Of a stretch of DNA of 41,717 nt, positions 10,201-17,742 are shown piece after piece. Below the pieces are notes generated by a model. That model was not told the origin of the DNA, did no database searches, and saw only the letters and a program-made list of their open reading frames with translations. Each line of letters opens with the position of its first letter. Position 1 is the first letter of the stretch. Made by a program: the position numbers and the translations under genes. The DNA lies in the NCBI GenBank assembly GCA_028284545.1, contig JANQRN010000171.1, positions 1-41,717 on the forward strand, in the 5' to 3' direction. The DNA comes from Rhodothermales bacterium. Lineage in GTDB: Bacteria; Bacteroidota; Rhodothermia; Rhodothermales; JABDKH01.

Positions 10201-12548
10201 AACTCGAATATTCCCTCGGGGGATGCCTTGGCGGTTGGCGAATGCGCCCATGCGTTGTACCGGTTGGGCGACATGTACAGTCGGTACGGTGCCTCGATGG
10301 CAGTCGTCGTCCCGTTGGGCGGCTCCGGCCGCGTTGGCGCCAAGACCAGATTGGCAATGTTGTCAGCGAGGGTGTCGGCTACGGCGAGCTGGTCCTTCGC
10401 TGAACCAATGATCTGACCAACAGATGAAGTAGCGGCGAGGCGTTCGTTGCGATAGTTGCGAATCAGCGAACGTGCAGTCGTCGTCTGCGCCGTGCTCTCG
10501 ACCTCATCTATTACGGCGGCTGTGTTCCGCACGCGTTGATTCACGAATGCCGCCCTGCGGTTACCGCGGACGTTGAGCCCGCCGCGACGCACGTTCTGCG
10601 TCTGCGTCGTATCAGTCTGGAGTGTCGTCCATAGCGAAACACCCGCGCGATTCATGTCCGCCCGGCGAATTGTCAGATTAGATTCGCTCGTATCAAGAAT
10701 GCCGCCCAGGTCAAAGTCGTAGATGAAAAGATCCGGCTTGTCGGGCGGCAGCGCGTTGCCGGCCAGGTTCATATCGAGCTCGGAGCACGCAGCCAGCAGT
10801 CCCTCCAGCGTAAACGGAATGGTGCGCGTCGACGGTACACGGAAAACGAGTCGGCTAACGCCCGACATCCGCGCGGCCACTGGCGGCGGAAAGTTCTTGG
10901 GGTCGTCGCTGCCGGCGGAGGTGTCTTTCGTCTGGCTGCTACTGCCACTCACACCAGACTCGTCGACGGCTTCTTCGAGAGACATGCCGTCGGTCGTGGA
11001 GTCAGATGCTTCAAACAGCGCTTGTTCGGTGATGTGCTGCGCCTGGAACTGCGCGATCAGGTAGGAAGCGCCACCGTCGGGAACCACGTAGCGCTGACCG
11101 CCACGCGTCTGCACCGACATATTCTGGAATTCGAATCGAAGGACCGCAAAATCCTCTGGGCGAATCAGCTCAACCGGTGCCACGGCCAGCCGCAGTGCTG
11201 CCGAAGATCGACCAACGTCTCCCGACGCTCTGATGAACAGGTTGTCTCCCGCAGATGCCGGTGGGCGTCGTTTTCCGTAGCGCAGCGCCAGCGGTGTGGG
11301 CTCAGCGAGCGCCACTGGGCGCACGATGAGGTCCGGATCGTCGGGGTGCAACATCGTCTCGAGCAGGTCGAGTGTGCACTCAACCGATTCGAGCTTGTCG
11401 CCAGAAGCCGTGAGACAAAACGTGGCGCCGTCGTCCTGCGCCTTCCCCACCTTTATGGAGAAGTCGTCGGTACGAAGCCAGCCGGCCCCCTTGAGGTATC
11501 CCGACGCCACCGCGGCGTGTCCACCCGAACAGCTGATCGTCACCGCGTACCGAGGATCGCCCAGCGCGATTTCAAAGTGCTCGCTACCGATCGACGAACA
11601 ACATTCTGCTGGTCGAACCGAAACGGCGTGTCGTCGAGAGTCAGTGCATTCCGCGCACACGGCAAATGCACGCCGGGATCTGAGGGGCGCCCGACCAGCA
11701 CGACCTGGCGCCGCAGTCTCGACGAGGATGCGATCAAACGCGTTCGGCGACGCGTGGATCGCCCACTCCGGACCGTCGTGGAGGCGCGGCGAGATCTGCC
11801 AGTCAGCGTCCGTTCGCTCGACCGACAACAGGCTACGACGACGGGTCGGTTTCGCGAATAAGCTCGGTGTTGCGGGCGACAATACACGAAGCGAGATGTT
11901 GTCGCCGCGAACATCAATTCCACTTGTACGCACGTGTACAATGTTGCGGCCGGTGAGCCGCAGCGTCCAATCCGGCGAAAATGACACGCGGGCGCTGCCG
12001 GCAACCTCGACGATGGGTGACAACGAGTTCAGTCCCACACGCGCGCTGAAGGCCGAGTTCGTTACCAGGGCGCGACGACCCATGAGCCAGGCTTCGAACG
12101 GAGCCTCGACATCGAAACCCAGTCTGGATCGGAATCGCATCGTCCACCCCGAGAGTCCCGGAGTGAGTCGCGCCGAAAAGTCGGCCGTCAGGTCGGTTCC
12201 GGGGAAAGACGCACCGGCAAGTGAGACAACAACGTCTTTGTCCGCGCGACTGACCGTGACGCGCGAAGGCCCGTCGAAGTCCGCGCCGTCGACAACCCAC
12301 CTCTCCTTGCCTCGCATCCAGAACGCGATACGGTTGGATTCGGTTACCATCCGGAACGAGCCGAGCACCGTTGAGCCGACCGGCTTCAGTAATGGTGCCG
12401 TCGAGGCGACGCCAAGTACCCCCAGCATCTCGCGACGGGTCAGCGAGAAGATTGGGTTTTCCAGGTATTCTTCAGCGTTTGCGGGCTGCGAAACTGCGGG
12501 CAGAACGCGTGCGCGAAGGGCGGCCAGGTTAAGGCGCTTCTTCTGCAA
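7224..12548 (-). CDS. Giant protein of unknown function with Tat-like motif, 1774 aa, first gene of operon
   Basis: The start is a TTG at 12548, with GGGAGG 7 nt upstream. Residues 36-54 (LTRREMLGVLGVASTAPLL) resemble a Tat signal, preceded by an unusually long 35-residue n-region. Residues 60-500 are beta-rich. A Ser/Thr/Asp-rich linker lies at 510-550. A central block near 755-955 contains YRLYMSPNRYNAWAH, FELWHTRLGV, RDHYVKVVYAGYLFPWGH and LIKVTERKF. About 1290-1420 is helical and may form coiled coils (LQSHVQSIEQDLQNIENDF). From about 1425 to 1740 there are long alternating hydrophobic beta-strands rich in Gly and Phe (FGATVSLNFGVASGGVYVM). The end is DPWDMYARAFA. From memory, uncharacterised proteins with the central and C-terminal blocks occur in other phyla; I know no function. 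The beta-rich C-terminus could be a scaffold, a surface structure or a lipid-handling fold (speculation). Confidence 0.85.
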   Translation of the reverse strand: MQKKRLNLAALRARVLPAVSQPANAEEYLENPIFSLTRREMLGVLGVASTAPLLKPVGSTVLGSFRMVTESNRIAFWMRGKERWVVDGADFDGPSRVTVSRADKDVVVSLAGASFPGTDLTADFSARLTPGLSGWTMRFRSRLGFDVEAPFEAWLMGRRALVTNSAFSARVGLNSLSPIVEVAGSARVSFSPDWTLRLTGRNIVHVRTSGIDVRGDNISLRVLSPATPSLFAKPTRRRSLLSVERTDADWQISPRLHDGPEWAIHASPNAFDRILVETAAPGRAGRAPLRSRRAFAVCAECTDSRRHAVSVRPAECCSSIGSEHFEIALGDPRYAVTISCSGGHAAVASGYLKGAGWLRTDDFSIKVGKAQDDGATFCLTASGDKLESVECTLDLLETMLHPDDPDLIVRPVALAEPTPLALRYGKRRPPASAGDNLFIRASGDVGRSSAALRLAVAPVELIRPEDFAVLRFEFQNMSVQTRGGQRYVVPDGGASYLIAQFQAQHITEQALFEASDSTTDGMSLEEAVDESGVSGSSSQTKDTSAGSDDPKNFPPPVAARMSGVSRLVFRVPSTRTIPFTLEGLLAACSELDMNLAGNALPPDKPDLFIYDFDLGGILDTSESNLTIRRADMNRAGVSLWTTLQTDTTQTQNVRRGGLNVRGNRRAAFVNQRVRNTAAVIDEVESTAQTTTARSLIRNYRNERLAATSSVGQIIGSAKDQLAVADTLADNIANLVLAPTRPEPPNGTTTAIEAPYRLYMSPNRYNAWAHSPTAKASPEGIFELWHTRLGVRSGESGVFEGNHWARAMRAIWSPDFREQAINGPAPANDPFRMSLDGSDRHNLVHLTSNFFLPDWEPRPVDVRQFMLSSLGAWINVRGDFGPNGDDLPGGLAVLEWVHRATMARDHYVKVVYAGYLFPWGHQASLIKVTERKFAPHPTNSNSKVAYLFQRMYIVVREPLKVQRTGIPSLDRQNPFKSARILTLNTPNLDKPEATDYPEPNGNEQALFWPRVGGTDFLFNMRLEDLEGGLHEVTMPLAFVRKDEVDKQLANNPGAALEDLIDDFNNGTGSAKQARRTRAFNGQTVAFADSTMPGDTTFETDTVTFGADSVSTRPGFAPVLRSATAVVPAVKQLVGDETPVPVKFYERYLDGGFSSAGPNKNTGEVFLALITDAADDAVTPEMASAVKLFDVNFSSQGDRSGGLVQPNMRVQGLSRVKGLVSGAGKAALDTFANGDFQPASFFGAPPSEGGPALDAGDVELPTDLFPKLFGIINLWDIIESTGMDGPGAPKFITETVGVVEDFLAAFDTLRSLMQTGLNAAAALQSHVQSIEQDLQNIENDFSNMTADSFPGQLPTHLNDLLTHVDGLLGAIPGANLQGALRREAEKLLGDIKSVLQDSGFLDAARAFTMALEAIIQKKIRLEWKPPLKSFGIPNAPPIFDASGLKNNNDASLTLGVEMKAEGGGPGSAPSLDVFCSLEDFTLDLVPIPGGTAANLFTRILRIGFDRIQFFGGSATKPGVDVVMAGIEFQGILGFVETLRNLIPLDGFSDPPYIDVDASGIRAGFDFDVPGVAVGVFSLQNISLGAELKVPFIGESIEVSFNFNRPENPCLLSVWVFGGGAYFGVTITPRGLRMIRAAFEFGATVSLNFGVASGGVYVMAGVYFEYIIAQADGEEDSMTLIGYLRLGGHVSVLGLISLSIEMRMEIGYENGKAVGRATIQVEVEILFFSATVSISYEKKFKGGNGDPTFLQMMGDPYLEPVQDQMVDPWDMYARAFA

Positions 12549-12632
12549 CCTTTATCCTCCCGTGCGCTCGAAACTACCGGGCCAACACGTGGTGGGTGTG
12601 TGGAGAGAGCTTTCGGGGCAGTCTTATCGCAA

Positions 12633-12701
12633 GACTCCAGGAGGGCTTCTCAAACGACTCCAGGAAGGCTTCGCGGAAGACTCCAAGAAGGTAAGCGGAA
12701 A
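12633..12701. repeat. Three tandem 23-bp direct repeats upstream of the giant-protein operon
   Basis: The copies are at 12633-12655, 12656-12678 and 12679-12701. Each begins GACTCCA(G/A)GA(G/A)GG and the period is exactly 23 bp. Copies 1 and 2 agree at most positions; copy 3 keeps the first half and the GCGGAA end of copy 2. The array lies 85-153 bp upstream of the TTG start at 12548, in a non-coding region. About two helix turns between copies would put bound proteins on nearly the same face of the DNA, so an iterated activator or repressor site is possible (inference). It is too short and has no spacers, so it is not a CRISPR array. Confidence 0.7.
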
Positions 12702-12717
12702 ACAACTTCCTTATGTG

Positions 12718-12867
12718 TCATTTCTGAGGTGCAGCGCCCACAGCGACTTCAGCCGAGTCTGTAGCCATTTCCTGTTCGAGCAGCCCAGGAACCTGCTCGC
12801 AGGGCCACGCGCCTTCCGCCAGGCGCTCATAATCGGCGGTTTCGAAGGCCTCAACGCGTCTGGCCAT
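12718..12867 (-). other. Possible small gene or frame-shifted remnant (49 codons)
   Basis: The frame reads MARRVEAFETADYERLAEGA and continues to GAAPQK and a TGA. It has a GC-rich third-position pattern and a soluble, acidic, helix-prone composition like real protein. No Shine-Dalgarno precedes the ATG. The overlapping minus-strand frame upstream (to 13115) looks protein-like up to about 12915 (DTGGDHWLQVIVGDESGE), in a different phase. The two could be halves of a short gene broken by a frameshift, but neither half resembles a family I recognise. Confidence 0.2.
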
Positions 12868-13113
12868 GCACGTCGGGTCAGATGCCTCGCCCCGAAGCGC
12901 ATGCCCGGAACGCTGCGCAGGGCAGAGAGCTTGCTGCCAGCTCCGGACACGAGCGAATACTTCGGTTCACCTGATTCATCGCCGACGATGACCTGAAGCC
13001 AATGATCGCCCCCCGTGTCCCACCCGAAATCGCACGAGTTTCCCTTCTCGGTCGCACGCGGTACGTTGCCGCTGGGCACAACCGGGTCAGTTCCAACCAG
13101 CGGAGACGTCAAC

Positions 13114-14223
13114 ATGCGCCTGTCCCCTCAAACGCGTCTGGACCTCGCGAAGATCACGACGATCACCGTCGCATATGTCCTGTTTAGCTGCTTCCTCGCC
13201 GTCTACGATCGCGTTATGCTCGAACCCATCGTGCAGGGTAGATGGCCTGAAAACTACAGCTTCCGGACTAACCTACTGCTTCACACTTTTGCCGGCCTCG
13301 TCGCAGGTACACTCGGCGGATACGCCATGGTGCTGCTGAACAAGACCATATTCCGCCGAAACTCGCTGGGTATCGCCCTGCTCAAAGGAGCCGGGGCATT
13401 CCTGCTAGTCTATGCGACGGTAACGGTAGCCGTTTCGGTGGCGGTCGGACTGGCCTTCGCGCGGGGACTACCAATTGCGGAAGTATTCGCGACTGCGATC
13501 AAGAACGCCACGGCGCCGACGCAGTGGATCTTCTTGATCGTATGGGGAAGCGTTGCGCTCCTGACGCTCTTCCTGCTTCAGGTGTACGACAAATTCGGCC
13601 CGGGCGTGCTGCGGAAGTTTCTACTTGGCCAATACTTTCACCCAAAAGAAGAGAGTCGTGTGTTCATGTTCCTCGACATGAGGTCGTCTACAAGCATCGC
13701 TGAGCAGATCGGCACGGCGGCATACTTCGCCCTGCTTCGCGACTGCTATGCGCTAATGACAAAGCCCATCGTTGAAAGCAGGGGCGAAATCAATCAATAC
13801 ATTGGCGACGAAGTCGTGATTTCGTGGCAGACTTCAGGTGGGCTCGCGGATGCCAGATTCCTGCGCTGCTTCTTCGAGATCCAACGCACCATCCACGAAG
13901 CCGCGCAAACGTTTCGGGATCAGTATGGACTGACGCCGGAGTTCAAGGCAGGCATCCATGCGGGTCAAGTTGTTGCCGGAGAGATCGGCGAGATAAAGAA
14001 AGACATCGTGTACTCGGGTGACGTTCTAAACGCGACTGCTCGAATTCAGGACCTGTGCAACAACTACCAGGTCGATCTACTCGCCTCCTCGGAGGCGCTC
14101 AGCCAGCTAGGCGATCCTGAGATGTTCAACTGTGAACGAATTGGTCTAATCGAACTCCGCGGAAAAGAGGAGCGAATCGAACTATTCGCCGTCAGGGCCG
14201 AACTTGCACCCGATCACAACTAA
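13114..14223 (+). CDS. Membrane-anchored class III adenylate/guanylate cyclase
   Basis: This 369-residue protein makes a cyclic nucleotide from ATP or GTP at the inner membrane. The ATG at 13114 has GGAG 8 nt upstream and is preferred to an in-frame GTG at 13015, which would add a polar, unlikely leader. Four membrane segments lie at about 15-35, 50-75, 85-115 and 135-160. The cyclase domain covers about 178-350. The metal-binding aspartates are visible in FLDMRSST (D188) and YIGDEVVISW (D232). The usual adenine-selecting Lys before the second Asp motif is Gln (INQYIGDE), and the partner position reads IVYSGDVLNATARIQ, so ATP or GTP preference cannot be called. It is divergent from the giant-protein operon and ends tail-to-tail with the DinB-like gene, the stop codons overlapping by 4 nt. 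Confidence 0.88.
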   Translation: MRLSPQTRLDLAKITTITVAYVLFSCFLAVYDRVMLEPIVQGRWPENYSFRTNLLLHTFAGLVAGTLGGYAMVLLNKTIFRRNSLGIALLKGAGAFLLVYATVTVAVSVAVGLAFARGLPIAEVFATAIKNATAPTQWIFLIVWGSVALLTLFLLQVYDKFGPGVLRKFLLGQYFHPKEESRVFMFLDMRSSTSIAEQIGTAAYFALLRDCYALMTKPIVESRGEINQYIGDEVVISWQTSGGLADARFLRCFFEIQRTIHEAAQTFRDQYGLTPEFKAGIHAGQVVAGEIGEIKKDIVYSGDVLNATARIQDLCNNYQVDLLASSEALSQLGDPEMFNCERIGLIELRGKEERIELFAVRAELAPDHN

Positions 14224-14753
14224 GCCGGCTCCGGCATCCACAGGGTCATTGTGTTGACTTCGTGCCCCTGGAGCTTGAGGTAGTAGAAGAGCTGCCCCTT
14301 GTGTTGTCCCAGGTGCCAGATCATTTCGTAGATGTGCTGGAACAGGGTGAGCTCCGGTCCGCCCCAGGGGGCTGCGAACGTGCCTGAAATGAGGTTCTCT
14401 TCTCCAGCCTGTTGAATACACGCAATTGCTAGTGCACGATCCGCGGCGAGCAGCTCGATAGCCTCGCCCACACTCTTGACGGACGGCATTTTCTCAGCTG
14501 GTGGCATCATTTCTTCCGGCGGCATATCTGCCATTGACATCCCCTCGGGCATTCCCCAGTCGCCGGTAACAAAGCCGCGTACCGTTGTCCCGCACGCCTC
14601 GGTGCAGTGCTTCATCAGCTGGCCGGTAGTCATCCAGTTCGACCCGGTCTCTGGCTTCCATGCAAGTTTATCTTCCTCGACGAGGCGAAAGAGCTTCTCC
14701 GTTACGGAGTACATGTCTTGTGCCGCCTGCGTGAGAATCGCTGTAAGTGTCAT
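14220..14753 (-). CDS. DinB-superfamily protein, 177 aa
   Basis: The DinB/YfiT fold is a four-helix bundle that binds a divalent metal, and some members are thiol-dependent transferases or hydrolases. The three expected His ligands are visible: H49 (LMKHCTEAC) and H147 with H151 (WHLGQHKGQLFYYL). Length is normal for the family. A Met/Pro-rich loop (MPEGMSMADMPPEEMMPPAE) lies at 68-87, which is unusual and could be a flexible linker or metal-binding Met patch. It starts 23 nt after the end of the PhyH-like gene on the same strand, so the two probably share a transcript. The substrate is unknown. Confidence 0.85.
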   Translation of the reverse strand: MTLTAILTQAAQDMYSVTEKLFRLVEEDKLAWKPETGSNWMTTGQLMKHCTEACGTTVRGFVTGDWGMPEGMSMADMPPEEMMPPAEKMPSVKSVGEAIELLAADRALAIACIQQAGEENLISGTFAAPWGGPELTLFQHIYEMIWHLGQHKGQLFYYLKLQGHEVNTMTLWMPEPA

Positions 14754-14776
14754 TGCTCTGCAGTCTAGGTTTCTGA

Positions 14777-15571
14777 TCAGTGTTGCTCCAGGTCACGATA
14801 CAATTCAGGATGTGTAGCGAAATAAGCGCGATCCAGCGTCCCCACTTTGCATGTCACGGTTTCTGTCACCCAGTGCGTGGCGTAGGCACGTCGCCAACGA
14901 CTTGACGTGTTTGCATGGGATGTGTGCAGCGCGTGCGAATGATGTACTACAACCCCACCCTGCCTGACCCGTGCGAGCGACTCACGTGATAGATCGATGT
15001 CAGCTGCCGCGGGTTGCAAGTTGTACTTCTCGCCCGCTGTCTCATGGTGATCCAGTACTGGAAGGCGGTGCGATCCATCGATGTAGCGAAGGCATCCGTT
15101 TTCGGCATCGACATCATCAAGTGCTATCCATGCCGTGACGACCTCGTCCCCTGGAGAACAGCGGAAGTACGCGTTGTCCTGGTGGTAAGGCTTCGCTGAC
15201 CCGACGCGGGGCGGCTTCAGGAAGATTTGATCAGACACCATAAAGACCGGCGCCCCGACGATCGCCCGCAGGAGCGATCGGAGCTTGCGACTGAGTGCAA
15301 ATCGACCAAAGACTGGGTCCTTCAGGAACGGCGTCATGACCTTCCGCGGCATCCGGTTGCCCTGCGCATCAAGATCGACATCCGCGTCGTCGCCCTCTTT
15401 ACCTTCCAGCTCTGCGCGCGCCACGTCCATGGCCAAGCGCTTTACGGCCGCGACCTCATCGTGCGTAAAGACGTCGTTCACGACAACCCAGCCTCGCTCC
15501 CAGTAGTCTCCGGACGGGTGCCGGCCTCCTGCCGGTCCGGTTCCGGTAACTTCAACACTCCCTTCGATCAT
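14777..15571 (-). CDS. Phytanoyl-CoA dioxygenase (PhyH) family protein
   Basis: This 264-residue protein is likely a non-haem iron, 2-oxoglutarate-dependent oxygenase of the PhyH family, hydroxylating an unknown small molecule in the cytoplasm. The facial-triad HxD is H130-Q-D132 (KPYHQDNAYF). The distal His is probably H216 (HALHTSHAN), followed by Arg in RWRRAY for 2-oxoglutarate binding. LRYIDGSHRLP is another family signature. The N-terminal DYWERGWVVVNDVF is the usual start of the fold. The ATG at 15571 has no strong ribosome site. It is upstream of the DinB-like gene in the same direction. The family also includes ectoine hydroxylases; no ectoine genes are present here. Confidence 0.87.
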   Translation of the reverse strand: MIEGSVEVTGTGPAGGRHPSGDYWERGWVVVNDVFTHDEVAAVKRLAMDVARAELEGKEGDDADVDLDAQGNRMPRKVMTPFLKDPVFGRFALSRKLRSLLRAIVGAPVFMVSDQIFLKPPRVGSAKPYHQDNAYFRCSPGDEVVTAWIALDDVDAENGCLRYIDGSHRLPVLDHHETAGEKYNLQPAAADIDLSRESLARVRQGGVVVHHSHALHTSHANTSSRWRRAYATHWVTETVTCKVGTLDRAYFATHPELYRDLEQH

Positions 15572-15648
15572 GACAATTCGGATCAGCCTGGATACCCAAT
15601 TTAATCCTTCGGATCGTCACGAACATGTCCGGCCTGGGCGTCGCGGGA

Positions 15649-17742
15649 CTAGTTGCAGATGTGCCCGTCTTCGTTGCTGGAGAACGTATTTCCCGACTCA
15701 GAAAGTGTTGCTCCGGGCCTGACAAAGATGCCGCACCCGGCATTATCGCTGATGAAGCTGTTCTCCACCTCCATGGTCCCGGCTTTGACTAAGAGACCAG
15801 CCTTTTCGTTGCAGCAGTAGACGTAGTTGCTTCCGGCATTCTGAATGACTGCGTGCGAGATGATGTTGTTCAGGCTGTTTGTCTCTGTGTGAATGCCGCG
15901 CCAGTAGCCTTGGAGATTCTCAAGCCCGCGGAAGGCAATCTGCGCACTTGAAGTCCCGACAGCTTTCAGGTAGCCGTTGTCGTACACACCCAGTCCTGCG
16001 TTCTCACGGAACACAATCTCGGCACCCTCTGCGATCGTTAGTCCCTCCTTGACATCGACAACCACTCCACCCTCGACCAAGTAGGGCACTGAGTTCGCCG
16101 GCCAGGTGACGGCTTCACTGATGTCCGAATTGTAGATGCCGACGTAGTTGACATCGTTGTTGGTGTACGTTGAACCCGCTCCGTCCAATTCGCCGGCCCG
16201 TTCGGCCGCGAGATACAGCGGCATGTTCCCATGCGTCTCGATTGTGTTGGCCGCGTAGGTGAGCTGTGCGTCTTTGCTCGCGTACAGACCGTATTCCTCA
16301 CCGTTTGAGATTTCGCTGTTTGCAATCGAGAAACGACCATCCTTCACAAAGACCGAAGCGACGATGTTGCAGCAGTAGACGTAGTTCGCGCCGGCGTCAG
16401 ATATCATGGCGTACGAAAACCGGTTGTTCAGCGAGTTGGTCTCGAGGTGGATGCCTCGCCAGTAACCCCGCACATTCGATTTACCGTAGAGCTTGACCGG
16501 GTTTGCAGCGGTCCCATCCAGTGAAAGCGACCCGTTGTCGTAGACGCCAATCCCACCGTTCTCCTCGAACGCGATTTCGACGCCCTCCTGCACGGTCATA
16601 GCCTCGGTCACGTCAACTACGTTCCCTTCCACGAGGTACGGAACGTCGTTCGCAGCGATCGTCGTAGCCTGGTTTACCGTTGTCTCCGCAATCTCGATAT
16701 AGTCTTCGTCGTTGCCAGCGTAGCTCGATCCAGCCCCATCCATCCCTGCGGCGACTTCGAACGTCGTGGAGACCGGCGCCATCGCATTATCTGTAATAGT
16801 GTTGGCCACAAAGCTGACCAGGTCCAGGTCGTTGCGCATCACGAGTCCGAACTCACCACTCTGCGTAATTGTGCTGTTCTCCAGCGTCAGTCGGCCGCGT
16901 TTCGCAAACAGTGCGGCCTTGTCGTTGCAACAGTAGACATAGTTTGAACCGGCGTTCTTTATCTGGACGTGCTTCAAGACAGCGTCACTTTCTGTGTGTA
17001 TGCCGCGCCAGTAGCCCCTGACATTATTCGTACCTCGGAGAATGATGGGCTCCGAAGCCGTTCCGACGGCATTCAGTGAACCGGTGTCGTAAACGCCCAG
17101 ACCACTGTTGGCTTCGAACGCGATAACGACGCCGGGATTTATGGTCAGTGTTGCGGTAATGTCAACTACACAGTTGCTGGGAACGAAATAGTCGACGTCG
17201 CCAGCCTTTTTCGTGAGTGTCGTGTCGTCACTGATGTCACATGCCAACTCAGTTGCTGTGGTATCCACAATGGATCCGTCGTCGCGGAGCCACTTCTGGG
17301 TGTTGCCGGCACCCGTGTGACCGACAGCGATCTCCAACTCGTTGGCGTTGACCATTGTCATAGTGGCGTCGTAGTAGTTGTTGTCGCTACCCAACTCGGA
17401 GTAGTTGAAAATGCCGGATGCTCCCGGCGTAATCGCACTCCATTTCACGGCGCCATTGCTAAACCCGCTGCCAGCTCGATCCGTGATCGTCCCGGCGGAA
17501 CCGGTGACACGAACCTTCATGAAGTCGTTGCTCGGGTTGTTGCTCTCGACTCGAATCCAGTCGCCCGCCACGTCGCTGATGTTTGGCGTGCCGTCATCGT
17601 CACCGTCATCGTCGCTGAGGCCGAGTGCATCGCAGCCAAACGAAGCAACGCTACAGAACAGCAGTACGGTCAGTACGCGGTTCAGGCTGCCGAACCGGCG
17701 ATTCGCATAACCTGAGTTTCCCTTGATAGACGGATTTGACAT
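15649..17742 (-). CDS. Lipoprotein with three beta-helix repeats of 186 residues
   Basis: This 697-residue protein begins with a long charged n-region and a hydrophobic core ending in SVASFGC (C37), a weak lipobox. Next come DALGLSDDDGDDDGT, an acidic tail after the Cys, and a roughly 100-residue lipocalin-like or beta-sandwich segment (about 55-155). The rest is three copies of a right-handed beta-helix-type unit. The motif NYVYCCN occurs at 267-273, 453-459 and 639-645, exactly 186 residues apart, each preceded by YWRGIH and by GVYD.G. Parallel beta-helix domains usually bind or cleave polysaccharides, or act as surface adhesins. No catalytic Asp/Lys set of polysaccharide lyases is evident. 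The location is probably the outer membrane or cell surface (inference). It is followed closely on the minus strand by the PhyH-DinB pair, but may be independent. Confidence 0.8.
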   Translation of the reverse strand: MSNPSIKGNSGYANRRFGSLNRVLTVLLFCSVASFGCDALGLSDDDGDDDGTPNISDVAGDWIRVESNNPSNDFMKVRVTGSAGTITDRAGSGFSNGAVKWSAITPGASGIFNYSELGSDNNYYDATMTMVNANELEIAVGHTGAGNTQKWLRDDGSIVDTTATELACDISDDTTLTKKAGDVDYFVPSNCVVDITATLTINPGVVIAFEANSGLGVYDTGSLNAVGTASEPIILRGTNNVRGYWRGIHTESDAVLKHVQIKNAGSNYVYCCNDKAALFAKRGRLTLENSTITQSGEFGLVMRNDLDLVSFVANTITDNAMAPVSTTFEVAAGMDGAGSSYAGNDEDYIEIAETTVNQATTIAANDVPYLVEGNVVDVTEAMTVQEGVEIAFEENGGIGVYDNGSLSLDGTAANPVKLYGKSNVRGYWRGIHLETNSLNNRFSYAMISDAGANYVYCCNIVASVFVKDGRFSIANSEISNGEEYGLYASKDAQLTYAANTIETHGNMPLYLAAERAGELDGAGSTYTNNDVNYVGIYNSDISEAVTWPANSVPYLVEGGVVVDVKEGLTIAEGAEIVFRENAGLGVYDNGYLKAVGTSSAQIAFRGLENLQGYWRGIHTETNSLNNIISHAVIQNAGSNYVYCCNEKAGLLVKAGTMEVENSFISDNAGCGIFVRPGATLSESGNTFSSNEDGHICN
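15808..16944 (-). repeat. Three-fold 558-bp intragenic repeat in the beta-helix lipoprotein
   Basis: The repeated core codes for NYVYCCN at 16924-16944, 16366-16386 and 15808-15828. The period is exactly 558 bp (186 codons). The DNA of the cores is itself similar (each contains GCAACAGTAGAC or GCAGCAGTAGAC on the plus strand), which suggests duplication of one unit rather than convergence. The repeat units extend well beyond these cores on both sides. Confidence 0.75.

Larger units (their letters stand above)
12549..13113. other. Divergent intergenic region between giant-protein operon and cyclase gene
   Basis: These 565 bases separate two divergently transcribed units and should hold both promoters. 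Near the left end is the GGGAGG ribosome site of the 1774-residue gene (12556-12561). Three 23-bp direct repeats follow at 12633-12701. On the minus strand, 12718-12867 holds a 49-codon frame that could be a remnant or small gene. A longer minus-strand frame (12711-13115) looks protein-like only in its first half. I could not pick a convincing promoter for either unit. Confidence 0.5.

Noticed and set aside
12633-12701. CRISPR array
   Set aside because: The 23-bp copies are adjacent with no spacers, and no cas genes are present.
11296-12996. A 566-codon plus-strand frame over the 1774-residue gene
   Set aside because: It is antisense to a longer frame with a good ribosome site and signal-like start; its composition is Ser/Arg/Pro-rich and matches nothing, as expected from a high-GC antisense frame.
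13015-13113. In-frame upstream start (GTG) for the cyclase
   Set aside because: It adds a polar leader before the membrane segments and has no ribosome site; the ATG at 13114 has GGAG at good spacing.
15808-16944. Insertion sequence or transposon explanation for the repeats
   Set aside because: The repeats are in frame inside one gene with a fixed 558-bp period; no inverted ends or transposase are seen.
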